A stretch of 64,000 nucleotides of DNA from Triglochin maritima (lineage: Eukaryota > Streptophyta > Magnoliopsida > Alismatales > Juncaginaceae), in NCBI GenBank assembly GCA_963682175.1, contig OY821791.1:16210542-16274541 (forward strand). Reading direction: 5' to 3'. The position numbers were made by a program, and so were the translations under genes. Shown here one piece after another: positions 43,141-54,952 of the stretch; positions within the stretch are counted from its first letter, which is position 1, and every line of letters begins with the position of its first letter. Under the pieces are notes generated by a model. It was not told where the DNA came from. It ran no database searches and worked only from the letters and a program-made list of their open reading frames with translations.

Positions 43141-44288
43141 CTTCGCACTCAACCATGTGAATGGTTGAGATTTTATGTTGTACATAGTTTTATCTTAAAA
43201 AAGACTCCAACCCTTATGTATTTGGGGCCCATTTGTTTGACATATTTGTCTCCATTCTTAAGTATCTCACAGGTTTTTCAGGAATTTGGGTATATGTCCA
43301 TCCACATAACCATGAACTTCCCTTTGCACTTTACATTGGTGAGATCTTTTCTTTTTCATGAATAAATTCATGTAGTATCATGCTCACATTCATTGAGGAC
43401 AATGCATGAGGTGTGGGGGTGTTTTACATATGTACATAGTCAAGTCTTTCTCCTTTTATTTTGTTTGCATTCTTAGGGTCATCATAGTGTGCTACATTTA
43501 ATATCGATATATCTGCTTCCCATGATCCTAACGTGACTTGTCTTCTTTTGAATGCCTATTGCTTTAAATTTTTCATTTCTTTCAAAAACTTCACGTGTTT
43601 GCGAAAGAAAATGTTTTGTGGGTTTTGCGTGTATTTAACATGTGCAAAATCATTGAGATGCAAAGTAAAAAGGAAACTCCTAAAATTAACTTGAACATGA
43701 TGCATTACGATATCTAGTATACTGACTTTAGGCCTTATTTAGTCATTAGGATGCACCCTTGTTTTCCCTCGGGGGTAGAGTAATCATAGGGTTTTAGTAC
43801 TCAAACAAATAAGGAAGTCCACCAGGATTCTTGTGAGTCAAATAATTCACGTCTGTTAGTATAAGGAAGTTTGTCGTAGTTAGGGACCTTAAAACTCCTT
43901 TTGTGAAACCTTAAGTGTAGGGGTTTTGGTTCATGTATAGATAATAATGAGTAGGGTGTTCTCTCTTCTCGCACGGATCCTACCACTCTTGAAATTAGGT
44001 CCAAAGGGACTTAGTGCCTTGTGCTTTAGAGTCACCTTACTTGGGATGCACCGACCGAACTCCCATTACACGAGTGTTAGGGATCGCCCTATGTGGAGAT
44101 TTGGGGGAAGCATACATGATAGAGTAAGTTATCATAGTCAATGTTGCACAAAACCTGACCCTGGGAGAATTAAACACCAATTAGTAAAATATTGATGAAA
44201 TGAAAAAACCAAAAAATGGTAATGCAAATAAGAACCTTAATGGACTTTACACTTTGTGTCACTTGAGGATGGTAAGTGTGGGCGTACT
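43141..44288 (+). other. 3' non-coding region of the chimeric element
   Basis: Shares block order with 14519-16365: TTTGTCTCC...CTCACAGG, CATTGAGGACAATGCATGAG, the internal AGGTGTGGGGG tract at 43409-43419, CACCGACCGAACTCCC at 44049. The last part, including the paired hairpins, is deleted between CACTTGAGGATG and GTAAGTGTGGG. Confidence 0.7.
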
Positions 44289-45826
44289 TGATTAGTAGCG
44301 TATCATACATTGTATTCATGCTATATATCCTTTATTTAAACCCAAATTTGTGCTACTCGAGTGTTTGTTGTAGTCTTTCAGGTGTTAGGTAATAAAGAGG
44401 AGAAAATGGAGCATTAAGGACCTGAATGCAAGAAGAATGGGCTGATTTGGAAGGTTCTGTACCTATTTGTAATGCACGAGGACTGGATCGCAAATCAAGA
44501 AAGACCCAAGTGAAAACCCGTATGGACCTGATTGTGGAGTGCAAAATATGGTGACACGTGACTTGAACCAGATCAGTATTTCACCAATTAAAATAAAAGT
44601 GGTTCGAGACAGTGGACAGACTTCAACCTATGGGATGTAATTTAGACTTCAACCATGCCAAATGGAGGAACTTATGCGCTGGAAAAATTTGGCGGATCAA
44701 CTTGCTTTTGTTGGATCACAAAGTTTTGTCCGCTGGTCCGGTATTCTGGTCAGAGCATTCCGGGACCATCATATTTGATTTAGAGCTGTCTGATTATTTC
44801 CAGATTAATCCTAACCATGTATTAGTCTATACATACCATTGTAATCCCTCCTTTCCCTCTTCTTCTTCCAGACTCCATTAGTTTAGGTTTAATTCTTGTG
44901 TTCAGTAGTGTAGTTGGGAGAGAAGAAGAATATTTTGTAATCTTTTCAATCAAGTGTTAGTTTTGTGCTTGAAATACATGTCTTTCCTTTGATGCAATTT
45001 CTTTTATGTTGTTGTTTTCTTAATCTTGTTTCTCTTCATTTCCATTATGGGTTTATATTATTTTCATGTTGTCTTTAGTTTAGATATTAGTAGGGACTAC
45101 TCCATCACCATGGGGGTTGTAGAGGAAGGTGATGTGATTATGTGATGTATTAGGTGCGTGTGTGTTAATTCCAATCGTTTGAACCATACATGATTTCTAT
45201 AACCATCTAATAGAATTTCACTCTTATCTTTGATGTGCTAATGCTCTTGAGTGATGCTTAGCACATGCTTAGATTAGTGGGCCTCTTTTATAGGGAATGA
45301 TGAGGTGAGGATAAGGTTCGAGTGGAAGAAGGAAACATAACATGTGGGAGCATGTGCTCTTGTTCGCCTCACCTTAATTAATGTCTTCTATGATTTAAAG
45401 ATTGTGTAAATCTTATTTCATGTAGAGACATAGTGGGGTGTGGTTTTTTTTGCATGAGCTCATTTAGCTTCATTTCTATTAATGTCTTGTATGTTTTAAT
45501 GATAATGTTTTATCTTATTTCATGTGGAGGCAAAGTTGGATATGGTTTTATGGATTTCATGTATTACAAGTTGTGTTGAGCACAAATGAACACACACACA
45601 TACACATTTTCGTATTCGCATTCTTTCTCTACCCCTAAATGGTTTTATTTTTATTGTTTGTTTTCCCATTTCATTCACATTGTAGTGTAGTTTCGACCTC
45701 ATTCCTCTCTTCTTTCCCCTCACGAGTATCGTGATTCCGACTCGCACACGGTCCCTGTGGACCGACCCATTCTTGCCATCGCTTCAACGTGGCCATGCAC
45801 TTGCGGTATTTTAACTGATTCAATCA
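44289..45826 (+). repeat. 3' LTR of the chimeric element, second subfamily
   Basis: TGATTAGTAGCG to GATTCAATCA, 1,538 bp. No palindrome, USE motif or clear TATAAATA at the family A positions. U5 blocks match 35881-36786. It is followed directly by R-array sequence. Confidence 0.75.
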
Positions 45827-45830
45827 CTTA

Positions 45831-46485
45831 TTCAAGTTTACCATCTAAGAAGATTGTTTGTCCCATCTCAATGTGCATATAATTTAACTTGTAACAAGTT
45901 GTCATGTGATGTTTTCAACTAATTTGTCTTAATTCAATCCTATAATGTAACAAGTTTGTTTGTCCCGTCTAATTGAGCATACAAGTTAACTTGTAAGAAG
46001 TTCACTAAACAACTTAAATTGAACTACATATTAATGGTCCAACAGTCAAAAACAATCATTTGCAATTGGATATTTTGTTAATTAAGTTGTCTTATATTGG
46101 TCAAGCTATTTCATGTCTGAGAGTGAAGTATATATATATTTTAAAACTAGCCAAGTTGTTATTGAAATGAGCCAGCTCATTTGGTCGAATGACCCAGGTC
46201 GTTTCGACCAGACGACCCAACTCGTTTGGTTGAATGACCTAGCTCATTTAGTGATTTTTACAGGTCGTCTATCTTGATTCAAACCTACCATCTAATAAGT
46301 TGTTAACTTGTTAATTTAGAACAAGTTGTTATGTGTTGTTTCCCCTTATTTGTCTTACTTCAATCCTACCATGTAACAAAGTTTGTGTGTCCCGTCTCAA
46401 TGTGCGTACAAGTTACCTTGTAATAAGTTGCTTTGTCATGTTTTCAACTCATTTGCCTTAATTTAATCCAAAGATGTAATAAGTG
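45831..46485. repeat. Tandem repeat R, second locus
   Basis: About one and a half R units (ACCATCTAAGAAG, AATCATTTGCAATTGGATAT, CGACCCAACTCGTTTGGT, CTACCATGTAACAA). A remnant (AATTAAATTGAACTACATATT) continues at 49322-49345, beyond the inserted family D LTR. Confidence 0.7.
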
Positions 46486-47086
46486 TGTAAGACCCACTCT
46501 CCTCATATTATAATAAGTCCTTTGTCATCTCTTATACTTGTTTTGGTACTTATGTCTGCTTGCTTGTGTGCTTATTTTTCATTTTGGGAAAGTTTCCTTT
46601 TCGAGAATAGATTCTCTCAGGCAAAAAAACTCATCTTCCGGGAAAGTCTCCTCTTCAAGGAAAAGTTTCCTTTTTGGTAGAAGTTCCCTTTTGCAGAAAA
46701 GTTTCCTTTTTGGCCGAGCAAATACAGCTCATAAGCGAGTGTGACTCATCGGACAAACTTGTAACTGATTCACTCAATCAGGTCAATCAGGTGTGAGTTG
46801 CTTGTGTAAGTCGACTTTGCTCATTGTTAGGGTGTGTGTGGGGATGACTAGGTAGAGGTGGATGACGTGGCATCCTAGTCAGCAATGGGAGATCTGATTT
46901 TGCATGCAATATTTGATGTGCATGTTTTAGGCAAGTGCTAATGAAGAATATTTCACATTATTTTGTTGCCTTTCTTTTGTTTCCTTGAGAGAAAAAACCG
47001 ACCTTACCCTAGTCATTCCTATCCTTCTTCTCTCCCTCTCCTACAAAATCTAGACCCTCTCCTCCTCCCTCTGACATGGTGTAGCT

Positions 47087-47176
47087 TCAGCTCCGGTAAA
47101 GCAATCAAATCCGGCGTGGTTGCTAGAGTGCAGCTCCGGCGAAACAATCAAATCTGGAGTGGTTGCTAGAGGAAGT
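47087..47176 (+). repeat. Two-copy direct repeat of about 45 bp
   Basis: AGCTCCGGTAAAGCAATCAA and its neighbour AGCTCCGGCGAAACAATCAA, each followed by a TGGTTGCTAGAG block. Lies in the GC-rich part of the family D LTR. Confidence 0.8.
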
Positions 47177-48059
47177 GCTAGTTGTTGGAGCGGCTAGGAG
47201 GAGGCTGTTGTGGTCTGTTCTCCGGCAATCTAGGGTGAGATTTTTAGCAAGCTCAGGTATGCGCTGGACCCTTGAAGAGTTTATGGAGTGAGGGTGGTGG
47301 CTGGAGGGCCGACCATCACCTAGCTGGTTGGTAGTGCCATCGGTTTACACCTAGCGCACACTAGGTTGGTGTGTGTAGGTGGCTGGCCTTGGGCAGCCAG
47401 GGGATGTCGAAGCTTAGGTGAGCTCCAGTGGGGTATGACCACCTCCGGCCAGGCATCACAGGGGAGCCGTGGTGGCTTCGGTTGGAGGCTGGGGTGGTTG
47501 GTGCACCCGAACACCTCCTTTGGGTTTCTTGCTTGTGTGGTTGTAGCTCCCGGACTGCCGGCTAGTGCAACTGAAATCTGGTGGTGTCTGGACCATATAC
47601 ACATGAAGAGGGACTCGAGGGAAGGGGGCTGGCTTGGGCTGTGGTGGATCGGACAGGAAGAGTTCAAGGCTAAAAAGGAGCATGCGTGACCATCCTAGTG
47701 CTTGATTGGTCTCCTGAGTGTCCTGTCGAGTCTTGTGTCTGACCAGACCCCATCGCACCACTTCAGCAATGACTACCACCCTCTGAGATGGCTTAAGGGA
47801 GGCCTGGAAGGGCAGGTATGCATTTGGAATTGATTGTGTGCATGGTCTGAGCTGGGGTTGTCGATACTATGCATGTTTGTGATTTTCGATTGTGACGCTT
47901 GTACTAGCATTACTATGAATGGATGTGTGCTCTGAATTTCCGTATGTCTGAGCTATGTCATATGCTGGAATAGATCTCATATTAGTATATATGCATGTCT
48001 GAGTTAATTAAGTATTATAGTAATGCATTCATATTGCTTCCATGTGATAGACATGTATG

Positions 48060-48847
48060 CGCTAGTGGAAAAAGACCTTTTAACGCCGATATTTCAAGTC
48101 GAGTAAAAATTAACCAACGTATAAGCCATATATCGTGTCGGTTTCCCTAAAACCGACATGATAACCAGGAAAACATGTTAGCTGCATAAAAATCGACGTG
48201 ATAACCAGAAAAAAAACATCAGCTTTTTAAAACCGACGTGACATGTCGTCAATTTCACGTCGATTTTCAAAAAACCGACATGTTTTCCATATTCTATTTT
48301 TTTTTTAAATTCTCTTCCCAATCGAAATGCCCTAAACGCAACCAAAAATCATCACTGGTATGAAAGACAATAATAGGCACCTGTTCCACTCGACTCCATC
48401 GGACCCAGTCCCTACCACCGACCAACCCCAACTAGAAGGTCGACAACGCCTGTCCCCGACCCCGAACGACCTCGACTAGTCCTGACCAACAGACTCCCAA
48501 CTTCCCAGATGTCACGCGCCCTTGGCCAATCCCTCCCCTACTCTGCCCATCCATACCTCGCGTCGGTTTTCCAAAAACCGACGTGAAATCTCTCCCAATC
48601 CAAGCTTTCACGTATGTTCTAGGAAAACTGACGTGAAATATCCACATTGCACGTCGGTTTTCCTGAAACTGACGTGAAATATTGGACATTTCACGTCGGT
48701 TTTCCTAGAACTGACGTAGTATCATCTTCACTATTACGTCTCCCAATTATGACGTCGGTAAATTTGAATAGTAAAGCCGACACAATATAATCCAAACAAC
48801 CAACTAAAACACTATTTTCCAACAGTGACGCGCATTGTTGACTTGTG
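48060..48847. mobile_element. Non-autonomous CACTA element with ACGTCGG hairpins
   Basis: Left tip CGCTAGTGGAAAAAG (CACTA with one change), right tip TTTTCCAACAGTG (reverse complement CACTGTTGGAAAA). Candidate 3-bp duplications ATG and ACG differ by one base. Many CACGTCGGTTTTCC...GACGTG units in both orientations form stem-loops, as in 48530-48720. No transposase. Confidence 0.7.
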
Positions 48848-49344
48848 GCGTTCATGTGCACATTCGACTAAGACCTCTTGCACACAATCCTGATCTAAGT
48901 GTTTGGATTACACCTCATGCATTACTGTAATCATAAGGTTTATGAAATTATTAAGATGTGTGCATGTATGTATGTTCTAGAATTATATTCATATCTGATC
49001 ATGCCATCTAATCAATTGTATTTTAATACTCATGCATGCATGATGGCTTGTAAAGAAAACTAGATTTCTGTTTCAAGTATATCATATATCATGATGTTTA
49101 TTTTTTTATAACATGGATACATGCCCTTTGTTATGTCTGGAACTGCTCTGAAATTGCACTAAATATCGAAGAAGGAAGGACCCGAGCGGCGTAGCTGTTT
49201 AGAGCTTCTTTATACTTGAGTTCCTCACATTGTAGGGGGTCAATATGTCCCACAGATAAATACCTAGTTTTATATTGTCTGGTTCTGAATACCCGAATTC
49301 ATAGGTCCTAAATTTCAAATGGTGCTCAAATTAAATTGAACTAC

Positions 49345-49800
49345 ATATTATTGGTAAAATAAGGGAGGCATATGATGCACAATACATTAGAAGTCCAATA
49401 TAAACTACGATAATCATGAATATTTTCACAAGGGATTGTATTGCTGCACACGTATGAGGGTAAGGTATCTAAAGAATGTGTCATTTCTGACATGTGCAAT
49501 CGAATTGTTCTACATTTACAGTGCAAGAAGAAGTTGTGTGTACCTCAATTATCATGCCCAGAATTGAAATCGAACATTCTACTCCTCTAGAGTCAAATAT
49601 GTTTTTCATAAGGATTGATTCTACTTCAGGACAAGTAACTAATCAACTATGAGGATCCAATTCTCCTTCTACTAGAAAGTTCCATTATCTGCCAGTGAAT
49701 TTGATCAACAAGGTCTAATATAGCAAGGCTTCTTGCACCAACAACCCACGCATTAAAGATCTCTGCCACATTTGAATATATATTTCCATATTATTCACCT
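49345..49800 (-). pseudogene. MULE-type transposase C-terminal scrap
   Basis: The minus strand near 49770-49700 reads NVAEIFNAWVVGARSLAI, resembling the N-x-E-x-FN-x-W...AR...PIL stretch downstream of the DDE core of MuDR-like transposases. About 90 residues on, HCKCR and a stretch ending LPSYVCSNTIPCENIHDYRS resemble the SWIM-type CxC and the final yV...Y region. Stops interrupt it. The core catalytic part is not present. Assignment by motif style only. Confidence 0.4.
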
Positions 49801-49821
49801 TGGAATAACGAATTTTCCCAA

Positions 49822-50125
49822 TGTGCGGGTCCATTCTCTCTACTTAGAGTAAGCCTTGGAGTAAAAGTCAAGTGGACACTAGGTCTAGGATTGTTTGAAC
49901 CGTGCTTGTTCAGGAAATTTCTGGCCAACCCTTGAATTTACCTTTAGAGTTAAGTTTCCCTTCTCGTCTGAGTCTTCTTTCCCTTCTCATCTTTACCTTT
50001 CTATTGTTTGTTTCCCTTTTGAAAAGAAAAAAAACATATTTAAAAAAAAAACTAAAATTTAAAAAAAAAATTAAAAAAAATTGTAATTAATTCTTGAAAT
50101 TAAATTTGGAATTTAAATTTGGAAT
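49822..50125 (+). other. LTR scrap and leader before the gag-protease frame
   Basis: 49832-49873 resembles the R region of family A LTRs (CTCTACTTAGAGTAAGCCTTGGAG). After it come pyrimidine-rich sequence and an A-rich tract (50026-50085), then the gag-protease frame. No primer site was seen, so the 5' LTR and primer site are mostly deleted. Confidence 0.5.
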
Positions 50126-52678
50126 TTGAATTCAAAAATTGATTCAACCCGGTGCACTCAGATTTGGATTCGGGACTTGAGTAATCGACTCTCACGAGTT
50201 CATCTAGATTCCAGTCTGGAACTTAACCTCAATCCATCTGTTGCACCACCTTACCCGGATCTAATGGGTGAGAATGTTCTGAACCCGCCTATGACTCTGA
50301 GGGATCGGTGCTACCCAACGATGGCTGCTCAGCCATCGTGCATCGTCATGCCCACCATACCGGGTCGCGATTTCGAACTTAAGGCACAATACATGAGTAT
50401 GCTGCCTAAGTTCACCTCTAGGGAAGATCCATATCTCTTCCTTAGAGAATTTGAGGAAATCTGCTCTCTTATGCAATACCAGCATATCCCTGAGGAGGCA
50501 GTGCGTCTGAAATTCGTGCCTCTAGCACTGAAGGACGACGCTAAGAAATGGCTATATAGTCTAGCCGAAAGATCTATTAGGAGTTGGGCTGAGTTTGTTC
50601 AAGTGTTTCTAAAAAAATATTTCCCCAACCATAAGACTATGAAGATTAGGAATGAAATTGTTGCATTCGTTCAGTCTGAGAGCGAGTCGTTCTATTCCTA
50701 TCTTGAAAGATTTAAAAGTGTCTTGACCCAATGCCCTCATCACGGAATTCCAAAATGGTAATTATGCCAAATTATTTATGAGGGATTGACACCCATATCT
50801 AGAGTTATGCTAGAATCTGTGAGCCAAGGGAATTTCATGTCGAAAAACGAAAATGATGCCTGGACTTTTCTTGAGGATTTAGCTGAAAACAGTATGCAAT
50901 GGGACAATGCTAGAACACCCATCAACCCGAGTATTGGATCTAGAATAGCAAGTCAACCCCGACCAGGTGTCTTAGCTATATATGCCAACATAGCGGCTGA
51001 GGCAAAACTAGCCACCCTTATGCGCAGAATGGAAAGTTTAGAGCTGCAAAACCAAACCCGACAAGCATCCCCTACCCCTTGCTCTAGATGTGGTCAGACT
51101 GGTCATTTAATGGAGGACTGTGTAGACTTGGAACATGTTAATGCCACGTTTAACCATTCTATAAATGATCCTTATGCATCAACCTACAACTCGGGTTGGC
51201 GTAATCATCCCAATTTTTCGTGGAACCAACAAGGTCAACCTCCTAGACAACAACCAAACCCATATAACCAAAATAATACATCATCTAGGGGTAATAACAA
51301 TGGAAATCATGAAGTTAGGTTGACAAACTTGGAAAATTTAATGAAAACTTTTATACAAACAACCAACCAATCATTCCAAAGGCTAGAGACACAAGTCAGC
51401 CAATTAGCGCAAATAGTAGGTGAAAGAGAAAAGGGTCAATTTCCAAGTCAACCTGAGGTGAACCCAAGAACTAATAATCAATATCAATCTTATCAACCAC
51501 CATCAGGAAATAACAACCCCAGACCGGTTCAAATGATTAACGAGGAAGGACCGTTCCAACAAATTAATGCAGTAGTATCATTACGGTCCGGACGACAAGT
51601 TGATAACAATGTGGTAAACCCTAGAATGTCTAATCAATCTAGCCATCAAGCAACCACATATGACCTGACCATTGTACCTGACGTCCAAACTGAAAAGCCC
51701 AACCCACCTACACAACCTGAACCCATAGCTCAACCTGAACCTGAGCGAGTCTATGTTCCTAAAGCCCCATTTCCCAATAGACTCAAGAAGAGCTCAAGTG
51801 CACAAATGGAGAAAATCTTAGAAGTATTTAAGCAAGTTAAGGTGAATATTCCACTCTTAGATATGATTCAACAAATACCTGCTTATGCTAAATTCTTGAA
51901 AGATTTGTGCACTAAAAAGAGAAAAACGAATGTACCAAAGAAGACATTCTTAACTGCAAACATATGCTCTATTCTTTCCAACACATCTCCTATAAAATAT
52001 AAGGACCCTGGGTGTCCCACAATTTCATGTTCAATAGGAGATACTTTTATCAATAAAGCCCTTCTAGACCTAGGTGCAAGCGTTAACTTACTCCCATTTT
52101 CTGTCTACGAGCAACTCAACCTTGGTCCACTGAAACCCTCTAAGAGAACCCTCCAATTCGCTGATTGTTCTGTTAAGAAACTGAGAGGTATAGTAGAGGA
52201 CGTTTTGATTAAGGTTGGTGACTTCATTTATCCAGTGGATTTTGTCGTACTTGATACTGAACCTGTTGTAAATCCTAATCGACAAATCCCTGTAATTCTA
52301 GGTAGACCCTTTTTAGCCACTTCGGAAGCATTAATAAACTGTCGAAATGGGCTCATGCAATTATCTTTCGGGAACTTAAAAGCAGAATTTAATATCTTCC
52401 ATATTGATAATGAGCCAGAAATAATATGCAACCCAAGTGATGTTGTGATGAGAGCACGTATTTATCAGAATTCTGAATCAAATAAATCATCACATAAGCA
52501 AAAAGGAAGTAAGAAAAAAGGGAGTGATTCATTTACTCAACCACCATCACTCGAGCAAATAAGCGAACCAATTCAAGTGAGAAGAGTGGAATCTTTTCCT
52601 CAAGTCAACATGGGGAACAATTCAACTGGATACATGCACCAATATGGTGTCATTCAATCCAGTTCTGATTACGGTTGA
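50126..52678 (+). pseudogene. Athila-type Gag-protease with one stop codon
   Basis: One frame of 850 codons broken only by TAA at 50759-50761 (codon 212), where relatives have Gln in the PKWQLCQIIYEG motif, so a single C-to-T change explains it. The first in-frame ATG is at 50264 (MGENVLNPPM); the earlier part of the frame has no ATG. Codons about 70-300 are the plant Gag domain (DFELKAQYMSMLPKF, EDPYLFLREFEEICSLM, FVPLALKDDAKKWLYSL). The CCHC knuckle is at codons 319-332 (CSRCGQTGHLMEDC), followed by a Gln/Asn-rich linker and the coil FQRLETQVSQLAQ. Protease follows with DLGASVNLLP (Asp at codon 648) and ILGRPFLATSEALINC. The frame then ends after a Lys/Ser-rich tail. RT, RNase H and integrase are absent, and the 3' non-coding region follows at once. 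If the stop were recent, this copy may have supplied Gag and protease to non-autonomous relatives. Confidence 0.88.
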
Positions 52679-53774
52679 CTCTGAGCAAACTCAACCCCTC
52701 TACCGCAAGCCGACTCAGGTAATAAGTGCATTTATTTTATCTATGCATACATTGAGGACAATGCATGATTTAGGTGTGGGGGGTGTTTATCTATGTATAT
52801 ATCTATTGTTTGTTTCCCTTATTAAAAAAAAAAATCAATGTTCCATGACATAGCTTAAGATTGAACTACCAAAATCTGTGTACAAATTGCATTAAGTTTT
52901 TGTTCCTTATTATATAGTTCTGCTTGTAGAAATTGTGACATAAATCTAAGTTCCAAAGAAATAACACATTTCCCTTTAAGACATGTATGCACTTAAATTG
53001 GATGAATCAAATCTTTGAAGTGGTTGATAAAAAGCAGAGGTTGAGGAAAATATACCGGGAAGTGTGGACTTCTAATAGCAATTAAGCCTTGAGGAAAATA
53101 AAAATAAAAATAAAAGAATAAAGTGAAGAAAACACATTTTGCAAAATGATTACAAAAGCCCAAGCCTTCGAGTCACTGGTCCGTAGGGGTATCTTGAAAC
53201 CCGGTAACTTGAGTCTACCAGCTCGGGATTATCGACCAAACTCGCTACACGAATGCAAAAAGGGTAAAAGTGTCAAAAAGCAAATGTGTTGAATCACGAA
53301 AAAAAAAAATAATAATAATAATACTCAAGGCCCAAAGCTAAAAGAATGATCCATACCATGGTTGATCCGAATGATACTTCACCACCAGAGGAGGCGTGCA
53401 AAATAATTCAAGTGATAAACATGTGTAGAAGGGTTAGTGGTGTGAATGTTGGAGGAACAAAGACCAAGTCATATTTTTAATGAGTTAGATTTATATAATG
53501 AGCATGCAAAAACTCTTAGTGAGATGTATTTGGTCGAGGTAGGGATATTGAGAACTATTAATGAAATATTGATTCAGGATTTTGTGGGTATATCCGCTAA
53601 AAACCCTCAGGAGACAACACTCCTCCCCCTTGGCAACAAGGAGGTTTAAAGGCTTGTTGCACATGCTAAGTGCAACCGTGATTCCTACGAAAGTGAGTTA
53701 GGATTTCCCTGTTTTCATTCCTTCTTATATTCTGTTTTGCAAAGGGACTAGCAAAATCTAGGTGTGGGGGTATT
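52679..53774 (+). other. 3' non-coding region of the gag-protease element
   Basis: Has CATTGAGGACAATGCATGAT, an internal AGGTGTGGGGGG tract (52772-52783), A-rich tracts, the CCTTCGAGTCACTGG block (53166), paired hairpins at 53625-53676 (first stem with one mismatch, GCAA loop kept) and the terminal tract AGGTGTGGGGG at 53760-53770. Confidence 0.75.
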
Positions 53775-54952
53775 TGATGCATTGCATACATTGCATCATA
53801 TGTCTTTCATTTAGATTGCTTTTAATTCAATAAATGCTACTAAGGTATGTGTTTAGCCTTGTTTACAGAATACAGGGACCTGAATGCAAATTACCCACTT
53901 CCCGAGCATAAACGCGTGCAAAAGATTCATTTCTATCATAAAGACAAGTTCAAGTTTATCGAGTTTCAAATAGAAATGCATCCAAGCACAAAAGCATTCA
54001 AGGAGCTAATCACAAAAAAGGTCAGGGGCTTAAGTGCAAAATGTCAAGCACCTGACTACAAAATAAAAGGGCAAAGTTATTGTGTTGGAGAAGTCAAAAG
54101 AAAAGTCAAAAAATAAATCCCCAACAATGGAAGGAATTAATCCGGAGCTCAAGACAATGGAAAGAATCAATCCAGACGCGGAAAGGAGGATCAAATCATA
54201 CCATAAACACATGACAGAAATCCGGGCGCAATATCTTCAACCTGGGCGGCGTTTTAGCCGCATATTGTACATAACAGGCGGCGAATTCGCCGCCCCTCTT
54301 AGGGTTTAAAGTTTGAAATTCCGGCCTGTGGTGCGATGACGCGTGTACTCTCCTTTTATGTATTGGTATCCCTTGTATCGGCTATAAATAGCCTCGTAGG
54401 ACGAATGTAACACATCTTCGAACCTTTGGTCTTGGATCATTAGTAATAAATTTCTGTTTTATTTTGTTTTGTTTCTCTTTTCTTTTAATGTCTCTAGGAT
54501 CCCTTCTTCTTCCTCCCTCCATGAGTTTCTAACTCTTTCCAAAGGGTGGAGGTGATGGAATTAGGGTTAGAGAAGATGAATTGCATGTTATTATTTTAAG
54601 TTCATGATTAGTATATTTTGATTACTTGAGTTTATGTTAAGTCATTTATCTTGTAATGCTTCATAACTAACATGATTTACAATAAGTTTCAGTAATTCTC
54701 TGATCTAAACCTAAATCTAAACCTCCATCCAACGGATTTCTCTCTTTGTTCTTGTTTTAGTTTATTTGTTCTTGTTCTTGCTTTAGATAATTATAATCCA
54801 AAAACCTAAAAACCCAATTGATTCTTCTCTCCTTCTTCCTCTTAATCGAAAATAACATCAACTACGAAATCTCTCCCTCCTTGTGTTCGACCCGTACTTG
54901 CCACGTCTTCATAGACGCCGTGCACTTGCGGTATAAATTTAAATCTTCATCA
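53775..54952 (+). repeat. 3' LTR of the gag-protease element
   Basis: TGATGCATTGC to ATCTTCATCA, 1,178 bp, with mirrored TGATG/CATCA tips. TATAAATAG at about 54384, GCGGCGAATTCGCCGC palindrome at 54278-54293 in the U3 position where family A has CCGCCAATTGGCGG, and GTGCACTTGCGGTA near the end. No USE motif. Confidence 0.82.

Larger units (their letters stand above)
39415..45826 (+). mobile_element. Chimeric Athila-like element with unequal LTRs
   Basis: 5' LTR 39415-40791 (family A type), primer site 40798-40815, leader to about 41850, an integrase remnant at 42150-43140, 3' non-coding region with internal polypurine-like tract, and a 3' LTR 44289-45826 of a different subfamily. Gag, protease, RT and RNase H are missing. 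The two LTRs differ in U3 (the 3' one has no CCAATTGG palindrome or USE motif). Flanks CAACC and CTTAT do not match. Recombination between two elements is the simplest reading. Confidence 0.7.
46486..49321 (+). mobile_element. Family D solo LTR, Del/Tekay-like
   Basis: Begins TGTAAGACCC, close to the TGTAACACCC start of Del/Tekay LTRs, right after R sequence, and R resumes at about 49322. Contains GATGACGTGGC (46861), a GC-rich leader-like stretch at 47040-47820 and ATGCATG-rich sequence. The insertion removed about 100 bp of the R unit or the ends have shifted, so no duplication was found. Open frames at 47366-47689 and on the opposite strand overlap each other and match nothing. A CACTA element occupies 48060-48847. 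Confidence 0.5.

Noticed and set aside
47320..47779. Overlapping open frames on both strands of about 107-115 codons
   Set aside because: GC-rich LTR leader with open frames in several phases; none resembles a protein and none is kept in the 1-2870 copy.
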